Below, in pieces: positions 1-5,864 of a DNA stretch of 12,132 bases. The notes under the pieces are model-generated. The model did no database searches and had not been told where the DNA came from. It was given only the letters and a program-made list of their open reading frames with translations. Numbering within the stretch: position 1 is the stretch's first letter; the number at the start of each line of letters is the position of its first letter. The DNA is taken from the NCBI GenBank assembly GCA_002705485.1, contig PAGT01000019.1:17688-29819 (forward strand), written 5' to 3'. The position numbers were made by a program, and so were the translations under genes. This DNA comes from Flavobacteriales bacterium. Lineage in GTDB: Bacteria > Bacteroidota > Bacteroidia > Flavobacteriales > Flavobacteriaceae.

Positions 1-2
1 AA

Positions 3-863
3 CAAAATACCAAGGATTTTATTCAGTTTAAAGCATCTTTTTTAGCGACTAGCTCTAAAGATGACCCCATTTTAAAAGCTAAAACAATTAATGAAATCGT
101 TACTAGTATTTCATTCATTCCTGATGTTATAAAACAAGAAATATATATAAAACACTGTTCAAAAATCATGGATATTTCTGAGGAGGTGTTGTTTAATACT
201 CTAGCTCAGTTGTCCAAAACGAAGACTACTAAGTTTCCAAAAAAAAGCAAACCCTCAATTAAGGTAACTGAAAAAAATTTAAAAATAGACGTCCTTTTTG
301 AACTCGAAAAAAAAATTATAGAAATTTTACTTCTATATGGAAATAAATCTGAAAGCTTTGAAGAACTATTGTTGAAAAATAATAATGAAGGGGAAATCAT
401 TTTAGAACCCACAATAATCAATTCAAAAGTATATGAAAAAATTTTTTTAGACTTACAACAAGACGAGGTAAAATTTACCAATGATTCATTTCAGGAATTA
501 TTTGAAAAAATAATTTCTGAGTTTCAAAAGAAGGATGAGTTTAAAACGGAACTTTTTCTAAATTCTCTTGACTCAGGACTATCGGACTACGCTACTACAA
601 TTCTCATGAGTGAAGACAAGTATCAATTACACGATTGGATGGTGAAAAGCATACACGTTAAACAGAAAATAAATAGTATTCCCCAGTTAGTCTCTGAAAC
701 AATACTAAGTCTCAGAACTTATTTGATCGATAAAAAAGTTAAGGAGTTACAAGAAAACATAAGACCTGATTCAGATGAAAATAAAATTGTTATGGAAGAA
801 ATTAGTGATTATTATAAATTAAAATCACTTTTAGCAAAAAAGTTAAATCGAGTTTTATCTTAA
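3..863 (+). CDS. dnaG: DNA primase DnaG, C-terminal part (5' end outside window)
   Basis: This is the last 286 codons of DNA primase, which makes the RNA primers for lagging-strand synthesis and binds the replicative helicase DnaB through its C-terminus. The frame is open from base 3. An ATG at 168 is internal, because the codons before it still encode conserved primase sequence: QFKASFLATSS, then DPILKAK and INEIVTSISFIPD, then YIKHCSKIMDISEE, a recognisable end of the TOPRIM/RNA-polymerase domain. The following 200 or so residues are lysine- and glutamate-rich, helical and weakly conserved, as expected for the linker and helicase-binding domain, ending in a helix near KLKSLLAKKLNRVLS. The zinc-binding domain and catalytic TOPRIM acidic residues lie upstream and cannot be checked. 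The stop codon lies inside the 3' end of the convergent nadE. Family identity is confident; the true start is not in the window. Confidence 0.93.
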   Translation, partial: QNTKDFIQFKASFLATSSKDDPILKAKTINEIVTSISFIPDVIKQEIYIKHCSKIMDISEEVLFNTLAQLSKTKTTKFPKKSKPSIKVTEKNLKIDVLFELEKKIIEILLLYGNKSESFEELLLKNNNEGEIILEPTIINSKVYEKIFLDLQQDEVKFTNDSFQELFEKIISEFQKKDEFKTELFLNSLDSGLSDYATTILMSEDKYQLHDWMVKSIHVKQKINSIPQLVSETILSLRTYLIDKKVKELQENIRPDSDENKIVMEEISDYYKLKSLLAKKLNRVLS

Positions 864-1637
864 TTTTTCCGAAACCAAGAAAATAGGAATTGGATTAATT
901 TTATGAAGATTTGCATTATTAAACTTTTCAAGAATCAGAAATACTTCTTTTTGTCTGTTTTTAAAATCAGTTGAAATTTTACCATTATCTTTCTGTTTCA
1001 TTGCCCACTCTAACTCTTTATAAGTTGCTCCAATCTGATCTTCGTCCGTTCTACCATCATCCCATAAACCGTCAGTAGGTTTTGCATTTAATATATCATT
1101 ATTTATTCCTAAATGAGAGCTGATTTCAAAAATTTCAGTTTTGTATAAGTCTGCAATTGGACTTATATCTACGCCTCCATCACCATACTTTGTATAAAAG
1201 CCAATTCCAAAATCTTCAACTTTATTTCCAGTTCCTACGACCAAATAATTATTAATTGTGGAAAAGTAATAAAGTGTCCCCATTCTTAATCTTGATCTGC
1301 TGTTAGCTAGTGCTAATAAATTTTTATCACATTTTTTTTCTACAGAGTTTTTAAAAGATTCAAATGTTTTGGAAAGATCAATTGTCACACTTTTAACATT
1401 ATTGTGTTTGATTTTAAGCCATTTGATGTGATCGAGTCCTCTTTTTTGTTCATTCTTATTTTGAGAAATAGGCATATCTACACATAATGTGGGTAAACCA
1501 GTCATAGCACACAAGGTTGATGTTAGGGCAGAATCAATCCCTCCTGAAACTCCAACTACATATCCACAGGTTTTGGACTTATTACTGTAATTGATAAGCC
1601 ATTGAACAATTTGGGTTACAATTTCTTCAGAGTTCAT
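855..1637 (-). CDS. nadE: NAD+ synthetase, ammonia-dependent
   Basis: A cytoplasmic enzyme that amidates deamido-NAD with ATP and ammonia, the last step of NAD synthesis. The protein has 260 residues, the size of the short, ammonia-dependent class; there is no N-terminal nitrilase/glutaminase domain. The PP-loop motif SGGIDS sits at residues 31-36 after a hydrophobic strand (YVVGV). Further family signatures are SRSRLRMGTLYY, GTGNKVEDFGIGFYTKYGDG and DISPIADLYKTEIFE, which form the ATP and deamido-NAD sites, then KPTDGLWDDGRTDE. The start at 1637 places the PP-loop at the usual distance from the N-terminus. It diverges from gldB and converges on dnaG with a 9-bp overlap of coding ends, so no separate terminator fits between them. 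A promoter for it is proposed at 1699-1728. Function is confident. Confidence 0.96.
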   Translation of the reverse strand: MNSEEIVTQIVQWLINYSNKSKTCGYVVGVSGGIDSALTSTLCAMTGLPTLCVDMPISQNKNEQKRGLDHIKWLKIKHNNVKSVTIDLSKTFESFKNSVEKKCDKNLLALANSRSRLRMGTLYYFSTINNYLVVGTGNKVEDFGIGFYTKYGDGGVDISPIADLYKTEIFEISSHLGINNDILNAKPTDGLWDDGRTDEDQIGATYKELEWAMKQKDNGKISTDFKNRQKEVFLILEKFNNANLHKINPIPIFLVSEKLR

Positions 1638-1645
1638 AATATTTT

Positions 1646-1678
1646 TTTGAGAATTTGAGGTTTTATATGGTACTTTTG
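1646..1678 (+). promoter_or_regulatory. Predicted promoter of gldB-gldC
   Basis: TACTTTTG at 1671-1678 is an exact match to the Bacteroidota -7 consensus TAnnTTTG. TTTG at 1646-1649 gives a -33 element with a 21-base spacer, within the usual 17-23. Transcription would begin near 1683, leaving a leader of about 30 bases before the gldB ATG at 1715. AT-rich DNA gives chance matches, but this one has both boxes and is correctly placed. Confidence 0.6.
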
Positions 1679-1698
1679 TAACATTAGAATTGAAAATT

Positions 1699-1728
1699 CA
1701 AAATTAATAAGTTTATGTTTTATTACAA
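1699..1728 (-). promoter_or_regulatory. Predicted promoter of nadE
   Basis: Read on the minus strand, TAATTTTG (complement of 1699-1706) matches TAnnTTTG exactly, and TTG (complement of 1726-1728) lies 19 bases upstream of it. The start point would fall near 1694, giving nadE a leader of about 57 bases. The -33 box lies within the first codons of gldB, so the two divergent promoters overlap each other's transcribed regions. Confidence 0.5.
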
Positions 1729-2653
1729 CAAATACTATGCAACTTTTATTTTAATTTCTATTATTTTTTTTGGATGTAAATCTCAATCTGATCAATTAAT
1801 TGATATTAACAGATTTGAAAAAGAGTTTTATGAATCTGAAAAAAAAAACCTTTATAAAGTGATTAAAAAATACCCTTACTTATTTCCAAGTAACTCTTCT
1901 TTAGATGTTTGGGAATCTTTTCTGATAGATAGTACCAGAATATCAACTTATAAAAAAACATTAGAGGTTTTTGACAAAATGGAAGAAATTCAAGAACAAA
2001 TTTCAATAACATTTGGGTTAGTAAACAGTTTTTTTCCAAAATTCAAGAATCCAAAAGTAGTTACCTTAAACTCACAAGATCAATATGAAAATCGAATAAT
2101 TTATAACGACTCACTTCTTTTAATTTCTTTAGATCAATATTTAGGTTTTGACTATTACCCTGAAATTCCTGAATATATCGCTTACAATATGACCAAAAAA
2201 TATATATCTAATGATGTCAGTGAAAAAATATCTCAAAAATTGGTTTCTCGACCTAATGATAGATCTTTGATAGCTGAAATGATTTACCATGGTAAAATTA
2301 TTTATTTAACTGACTTGTTTTCACCATACAATGAAGATCATATAAAATTTCATTCATCTTTACAAAAAATTAATTGGGCACAAGAAAATGAGAGTTATAT
2401 TTGGGGATATTTTGTTGAAAATGATTTTCTTTTCAATTCTGGAAATGAATTAAAATCGAGATTTATCACATTTTCACCCTTTTCAAAATTTAATTTAGAA
2501 ATTGATAAGTTTTCACCTGGAAGTATTGGAAAATGGTTGGGATATAGAATTGTAGATTCTTATATGAAAAACAATAATGTTGAAATTGGACAATTATTGC
2601 AAGACGATTTTTATAAAATATTTAGTAAATCAAAATATAAGCCAAAAAAATGA
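1715..2653 (+). CDS. gldB: Gliding motility lipoprotein GldB
   Basis: GldB is a membrane-anchored lipoprotein required for gliding in Flavobacterium johnsoniae; its biochemical activity is not established. The 312-residue protein starts with a lipoprotein signal peptide: a hydrophobic run (residues 9-19) ending in a lipobox FFGC, with Cys21 as the predicted acylated residue. Family-typical stretches are YYPEIPEY (147-154), EMIYHGKIIYLTD (188-200) and the C-terminal PGSIGKWLGYRIVDSYM (268-284). No HExxH metalloprotease motif is visible. A run of ten A residues at 1839-1848 encodes Glu-Lys-Lys-Asn and is in frame. The stop overlaps the gldC start in an ATGA junction, which suggests coupled translation. 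Presence of GldB does not prove gliding, since gldB and gldC also occur in non-gliding members of the phylum; the other gld and spr genes would have to be found elsewhere in the genome. Confidence 0.92.
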   Translation: MFYYNKYYATFILISIIFFGCKSQSDQLIDINRFEKEFYESEKKNLYKVIKKYPYLFPSNSSLDVWESFLIDSTRISTYKKTLEVFDKMEEIQEQISITFGLVNSFFPKFKNPKVVTLNSQDQYENRIIYNDSLLLISLDQYLGFDYYPEIPEYIAYNMTKKYISNDVSEKISQKLVSRPNDRSLIAEMIYHGKIIYLTDLFSPYNEDHIKFHSSLQKINWAQENESYIWGYFVENDFLFNSGNELKSRFITFSPFSKFNLEIDKFSPGSIGKWLGYRIVDSYMKNNNVEIGQLLQDDFYKIFSKSKYKPKK

Positions 2654-2985
2654 AAAAGAGTAAAATAAGTTTTGAAATTACATTGGACGAAAATAAAGTT
2701 CCTGAAAAAATTAAATGGTCTGCACCAGATGGCGGTATTGTTAATCAAGATTCAAAAGCAAGTTTTTTATCAGTTTGGAATCATGAGAAACAAGAGACCT
2801 TGAAAATTGACTTGTGGACAAAAGACATGCCAGTTGATCAAATGAATGTTTTTATTCATCAAACTTTAGTAAGTATGAGTGAGACTTTTTACAAAGCAAC
2901 TCAAAACGAAAAAATGACTGATGCTTTTAAACAGTTTTGTAATTATTTTTCTGAAAATTTGAATCTTCAGTCTCCTCCAAATTGA
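2650..2985 (+). CDS. gldC: Gliding motility protein GldC
   Basis: A small soluble protein of 111 residues with no signal peptide, so probably cytoplasmic. It matches the GldC family along its length: KKSKISFEITLDENKVPEKI at the N-terminus, WSAPDGG, then KIDLWTKDMPVDQMNVFIHQ and MTDAFKQFCNYFSENL. In F. johnsoniae gldC is encoded beside gldB and improves gliding without being strictly needed; its molecular role is unknown. It starts at the ATGA overlap with gldB and must depend on the gldB promoter, as there is no other space. Its last codons overlap the 3' end of engB on the other strand by 19 bp. The family call is confident. Confidence 0.92.
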   Translation: MKKSKISFEITLDENKVPEKIKWSAPDGGIVNQDSKASFLSVWNHEKQETLKIDLWTKDMPVDQMNVFIHQTLVSMSETFYKATQNEKMTDAFKQFCNYFSENLNLQSPPN

Positions 2986-3572
2986 ATTTCTTTTCCGATC
3001 TCTCTTAATATTTCTTCTCTTCCGAATTTTGAGAAAGAAGATGAGATTAGAGCTTTAGGTTTAATTTTTATTTGTAGCTTTTCTAGATAAAATTTCACTT
3101 TTTCTTCACAAAATTTATGATTGATTTTATCTGATTTTGTAAAAATCAAAACAAATTTAACTTTTAAACCTTTTAACCACATCATAAATTCTAAATCAAT
3201 TTTTAAAGGTTCATGCCTAATGTCTATCAAAAGAAATGTTAAAACCAGTTTTTTATTTTGAATAAAAAAATCATTTATAACTGAAATAATTTTAGATTTA
3301 GCAGATTTCGATAGATTGGTGTAACCGTAACCTGGAAGGTCAATCAAGAACCATTTGTTGTCAATAAGAAAGTGATTTATTAGCTGGGTTTTACCGGGTT
3401 TTCCTGATGTTTTAGCTAAATTTTTTTTTTGTACAAGCATGTTTATTAGTGACGATTTACCAACATTCGATCTTCCAATAAATGCAATTTCTGGTTTGTT
3501 TGTTTGGGGTAACTCGTCAGGGTTTGAACTGCTTTTGTAAAATATAGATGATTTAATCTTCAAATTTATCAA
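2967..3572 (-). CDS. engB: Ribosome biogenesis GTP-binding protein EngB (YsxC/YihA)
   Basis: A TrmE-Era-EngA-EngB-type GTPase that acts in late assembly of the 50S ribosomal subunit and is essential in many bacteria. All G motifs can be read in the 201-residue protein: G1 GRSNVGKSS (33-41), G2 threonine in GKPGKTQ (57-63), G3 DLPGYGY (78-84), G4 TKSDK (145-149) and a G5 SSS (177-179). The family-typical IDIRHEP follows the G3 region, and length is normal. Starting at 3572 overlaps the stop of the upstream hydrolase by 4 bp (ATGA), so the two genes are probably cotranscribed. A ten-base A tract (complement of 3421-3430) lies in the codons for Gln-Lys-Lys-Asn just before G2. The end overlaps gldC tail to tail by 19 bp. 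Confidence 0.96.
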   Translation of the reverse strand: MINLKIKSSIFYKSSSNPDELPQTNKPEIAFIGRSNVGKSSLINMLVQKKNLAKTSGKPGKTQLINHFLIDNKWFLIDLPGYGYTNLSKSAKSKIISVINDFFIQNKKLVLTFLLIDIRHEPLKIDLEFMMWLKGLKVKFVLIFTKSDKINHKFCEEKVKFYLEKLQIKIKPKALISSSFSKFGREEILREIGKEIQFGGD

Positions 3573-4333
3573 AAATTATTTTTTAAGAACCAGTTTTCTA
3601 CAATTTTATTGAACTTCTTTGGGTGTTCCATCATTGGAGCATGTCCACATTTATTAATCCAAAATAAATTAGAGTTTGGTAAAAGTTCATCAAATTCTTC
3701 GGCGACAACTGGAGGAGTTACCAAATCATTTTTTCCCCAAACCAAAGCAACTGGTATATAAATCTTGGGAAGATCTTTTGCCATGTTGTGTCTAATCGCA
3801 CTTTTTGCCATTGCTAATATTTTAATTACTTTTTGTCTATTATTTACAGATTCAAAAACTTCGTCCACAATTTTTTTTGTAGCAATTTTAGGAGAATAAA
3901 ATACATTTTGTGTTTTTTTCTTTATAAAATTATAGTCTCCTCTTTTGGGATAGGTATCCCCCATTGAATTTTCATAAAGCCCAGAACTTCCAGTAAGAAC
4001 AAGAGCTTTTGTTGAGTTTGGATATAGTTTTGAATGAAGTAAAGCAACATGACCACCTAGAGAATTTCCAACTAAGATTGCTTTTTTTATACTTAGAAGC
4101 TTAATAAATTTATTGATATATTCTGCAAAAAATTTAACATTAGTATTTAATAATGATGCGCTATAAATGGGAAGCTCAGGCATAAAAATTTGAAAACCAA
4201 TTCTTGGAAAATGAGATATAAAACCTTCGAAATTCCCTAATCCACCCATTAAACCATGAAGAATTATGACCGGGCTACCCTTTCCTGAAGTTAAGTACTT
4301 ATAACCAGAATTTTCAACATGTTTTATTTTCAT
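3569..4333 (-). CDS. Alpha/beta hydrolase, substrate unknown
   Basis: A 254-residue single-domain alpha/beta hydrolase without a signal peptide. The oxyanion-hole motif HGLMGG is at residues 26-31, the nucleophile elbow GNSLGG puts Ser at 91, the acid is probably Asp203 in WGKND, and the catalytic His is His231 in KCGHAPMMEHP. The triad is therefore complete and the protein should be active, probably as an esterase or similar. The region between residues 120 and 190 looks like the helical cap domain, which sets substrate choice and shows nothing I can assign. An alpha/beta hydrolase in this place, between engB and mraZ, is common in Flavobacteriia, but I know of no established link to cell division. 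The start at 4333 gives a normal N-terminal strand (KIKHVENSGYKYLTSGKG). It is first in a two-gene unit with engB. Confidence 0.9.
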   Translation of the reverse strand: MKIKHVENSGYKYLTSGKGSPVIILHGLMGGLGNFEGFISHFPRIGFQIFMPELPIYSASLLNTNVKFFAEYINKFIKLLSIKKAILVGNSLGGHVALLHSKLYPNSTKALVLTGSSGLYENSMGDTYPKRGDYNFIKKKTQNVFYSPKIATKKIVDEVFESVNNRQKVIKILAMAKSAIRHNMAKDLPKIYIPVALVWGKNDLVTPPVVAEEFDELLPNSNLFWINKCGHAPMMEHPKKFNKIVENWFLKNNF

Positions 4334-4337
4334 GTAA

Positions 4338-4365
4338 CAAATATACTAATAAGTTTATATAGCAA
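4338..4365 (-). promoter_or_regulatory. Possible promoter of the hydrolase-engB pair
   Basis: On the minus strand TATATTTG (complement of 4338-4345) matches TAnnTTTG exactly, and TTG (complement of 4363-4365) lies 17 bases upstream, the shortest accepted spacing. The transcription start would fall at or within a base or two of the hydrolase ATG (4333), giving a leaderless or almost leaderless mRNA. This is a sequence match only, in AT-rich DNA. Confidence 0.4.
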
Positions 4366-4377
4366 CTATATTAAAAC
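4353..4377. repeat. Imperfect inverted repeat in the hydrolase-mraZ spacer
   Basis: GTTTATATAG (4353-4362) pairs with CTATAT (4366-4371) and AAAC (4374-4377), with a CAA centre and a two-base bulge (TA) on the right arm. The centre coincides with the -33 box of the possible hydrolase promoter, so it could be an operator. It could also be chance in AT-rich DNA. There is no U-tract pattern of a terminator. Confidence 0.4.
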
Positions 4378-4384
4378 ACCATTG

Positions 4385-4397
4385 GATTAATTTAATC
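4385..4397. repeat. 13-bp palindrome GATTAATTTAATC
   Basis: Perfect 6-base arms GATTAA and TTAATC flank one central T. The shape fits a dimeric helix-turn-helix regulator site between the divergent hydrolase and mraZ genes, but no regulator is encoded nearby to match it. Confidence 0.35.
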
Positions 4398-4426
4398 ACT
4401 TGGTATACAGACTATTATGAAAATAA

Positions 4427-4455
4427 ATTGTTAAAATAATAAAATTATTAACAAT
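4427..4455. repeat. Inverted repeat directly before the MraZ repeats
   Basis: ATTGTTAA (4427-4434) and TTAACAAT (4448-4455) are perfect 8-base arms. The inner bases TAAT (4437-4440) and ATTA (4444-4447) also pair, leaving a three-base loop and a two-base bulge. The right arm ends exactly where the first GTGGTAAAAA unit begins at 4456. A second regulator site or an AT-rich upstream element are both possible. Confidence 0.45.
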
Positions 4456-4484
4456 GTGGTAAAAAGTGGTAAAAAGTGGTAAAA
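4456..4484 (+). promoter_or_regulatory. Predicted MraZ operator: three direct repeats GTGGTAAAA(A)
   Basis: GTGGTAAAAA occurs at 4456-4465 and 4466-4475, and GTGGTAAAA at 4476-4484. The exact 10-base period puts all three GTGG cores on the same helical face. MraZ is known to bind tandem repeats with TGG-type cores before its own gene (TGGGN with 5-base spacing in E. coli, AAAGTG-type in Mycoplasma). The array lies 32-61 bases before the mraZ ATG and covers the place where the -33 box should be, so binding should block the promoter. No good TTG -33 box is seen there. Confidence 0.85.
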
Positions 4485-4490
4485 TTTCAA

Positions 4491-4498
4491 TATATTTG
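4491..4498 (+). promoter_or_regulatory. -7 element of the mraZ (dcw cluster) promoter
   Basis: TATATTTG is an exact TAnnTTTG match, seven bases after the last GTGG unit. Transcription should start near 4503, giving a leader of only about 14 bases. The matching -33 position falls within the second GTGGTAAAAA unit, which has TGG rather than TTG at 21 bases of spacing. The bases around the start point, GAGA-GTA-TCTC (4498-4508), form a short dyad. Confidence 0.6.
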
Positions 4499-4516
4499 AG
4501 AGTATCTCGAATATAA

Positions 4517-4981
4517 ATGAATAATCTAATAGGAACATATAATTGTAAAGTTGATGTGAAGGGTAGATTAATGTTGCCTAAAGCACTAAAAAAACAATTA
4601 GGTGATTGTGTAAATTTTTCCTTTATTCTTAAAAGATCTGTTTTTCATAATTGTTTAGAACTCCATCCTTATTCTCAATGGGAAATAACTATGAAAAAAG
4701 TTAATTCTCTAAATAGGTTTGTAAAAAAAAATAATGATTTTATTAGAATGTATACTGCAGGTGTCAGAATTGTTGTACTAGACTCAAGTGGTAGAATATT
4801 GATTCCAAAAGATTTATTAACTACTTACTTTATTAAAAATGAACTGGTATTGACATCAGCAATTAATGTAATAGAGATTTGGGATGCTAATAGTTATGAG
4901 AAAGCAATCAATAATCCAGATATAAATTTCGCAGAGTTATCCGAGGAAGTTATGGGAAATACAAATCACAATGTTTCATAA
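4517..4981 (+). CDS. mraZ: Transcriptional regulator MraZ
   Basis: MraZ is the DNA-binding regulator at the head of the division and cell wall cluster. It binds direct repeats in its own promoter, repressing the cluster in E. coli and activating it in Mycoplasma. The 154-residue protein holds the two tandem swapped-hairpin (AbrB-like) half-domains of the family: the first with DVKGRLMLP (residues 13-21), the second with DSSGRILIP (89-97), each carrying the DxxGR signature. The N-terminus LIGTYNCKVD is the standard flavobacterial start, supporting the ATG at 4517. No Shine-Dalgarno sequence is present. Its 3' end overlaps rsmH by 11 bp. The GTGG repeats at 4456-4484 are its expected target, so the cluster is probably autoregulated; whether MraZ represses or activates here cannot be read from sequence. 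Confidence 0.95.
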   Translation: MNNLIGTYNCKVDVKGRLMLPKALKKQLGDCVNFSFILKRSVFHNCLELHPYSQWEITMKKVNSLNRFVKKNNDFIRMYTAGVRIVVLDSSGRILIPKDLLTTYFIKNELVLTSAINVIEIWDANSYEKAINNPDINFAELSEEVMGNTNHNVS

Positions 4982-5864
4982 ACCAGTCATGTTAAAAGAG
5001 GCAATAGAATCTTTAAAAATAAAACAAAACGGAATTTATGTAGATCTTACCTATGGGGGGGGAGGTCACTCAAAAGAAATTTTACGGAGTTTAGGTAAAA
5101 ACGGTAAATTATTCGCTTTTGATCAAGATTCTGACGCATCAAAAAATAAAATCCATGACAAAAGATTATTCTTTATTAATCAAAATTTTAGATACCTAAA
5201 ACAAAATTTAAAATATCATAACTGTGATTTTGTAGACGGAATATTGGGGGACTTAGGAGTTTCATCTCATCAGCTGGATACCCCTGTAAGGGGTTTTGCA
5301 ACAAGATTTGATTCAAATTTAGATATGAGAATGAATCAGAACATAAAATTTAAAGCTGAGGATGTTTTAAATAATTACTCAGAACAAAAACTGTCTGATA
5401 TTTTTTTCAAATATTCAAATTTAAAAAACTCTAGAAAAATAGCTAAAACTATAATTGATAATAGAAAAAAATCCAGGATATCAACTACTAAAGAACTCAA
5501 TTCAATTTTAAAATCTATTTCAGTCAAAAGATTTGAAAATAAATTTTTAGCAAAAGTATACCAAGCGCTCAGGATTGAAGTAAATAATGAGATTGATTCT
5601 TTAAAACAAGTATTGTATGAATTACCCAACGTATTAAATAAAAATGGAAGGGTAGTATTTATAACTTATCACTCAGTTGAGGACAGGTTGGTTAAGAGAT
5701 TTTTTAAGAATGGATCATTTGAGAAAGAACCAGAAAAGGATTGTTTTGGAAATATGAATTTAAAATTTAAGATAGATTTTAAATTCAAGAGTCCCAGTGA
5801 GGAGGAGATTAAATCAAATCATAGGTCAAGAAGTGCAAAATTAAGGGCTGCTATAAAATTATGA
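4971..5864 (+). CDS. rsmH: 16S rRNA (cytosine(1402)-N4)-methyltransferase RsmH (MraW)
   Basis: RsmH adds the N4-methyl group to C1402 of 16S rRNA, in the ribosomal P site, using S-adenosylmethionine. The 297-residue protein opens with FHKPVMLKEAI and has the SAM-binding loop DLTYGGGGHS (residues 25-34), the acidic FAFDQD (48-53), DGILGDLGVSSHQLD (89-103), RGFATRFDSNLDMRMN, YQALRIEVNNEI and ITYHSVEDRLVK. The helical substrate domain lies between these last blocks. Start and length are normal. The four glycines of the SAM loop are encoded partly by GGG codons, creating an 8-G run at 5055-5062, strange in this AT-rich sequence. The gene overlaps mraZ by 11 bp and ftsL by 4 bp (ATGA), so it has no room for its own promoter. 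Confidence 0.97.
   Translation: MFHKPVMLKEAIESLKIKQNGIYVDLTYGGGGHSKEILRSLGKNGKLFAFDQDSDASKNKIHDKRLFFINQNFRYLKQNLKYHNCDFVDGILGDLGVSSHQLDTPVRGFATRFDSNLDMRMNQNIKFKAEDVLNNYSEQKLSDIFFKYSNLKNSRKIAKTIIDNRKKSRISTTKELNSILKSISVKRFENKFLAKVYQALRIEVNNEIDSLKQVLYELPNVLNKNGRVVFITYHSVEDRLVKRFFKNGSFEKEPEKDCFGNMNLKFKIDFKFKSPSEEEIKSNHRSRSAKLRAAIKL

Noticed and set aside
179..187. Strong Shine-Dalgarno-like GAGGAGGTG inside dnaG
   Set aside because: It encodes Glu-Glu-Val in the primase frame and no credible new reading frame starts just after it.
206..481. Minus-strand open frame opposite dnaG
   Set aside because: It is a low-complexity shadow of dnaG (Ser/Phe-rich from Lys/Glu codons) with no family features. 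The same holds for the opposite-strand frames at 5375-5629, 6656-6853 and 10915-11115.
168..863. A separate 231-residue gene starting at the ATG at 168
   Set aside because: The same frame is open back to base 3 and encodes conserved primase sequence before this ATG, so it is an internal methionine of dnaG.
889..901. ATTGGATTAATTT shared with 4381-4393 in the mraZ spacer
   Set aside because: The first copy is nadE coding sequence (Ile-Asn-Pro region) and the string is AT-rich; a chance match is the simplest explanation.
1687..1699. Short dyad GAATT-GAA-AATTC in the nadE-gldB spacer
   Set aside because: Five-base AT-rich arms are expected by chance, and it adds nothing beyond the two promoter matches that cover the same bases.
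4456..4484. CRISPR-like or other mobile repeat array
   Set aside because: Units are only 10 bases, directly abutting with no spacers, and sit in the mraZ promoter; an MraZ operator explains them.
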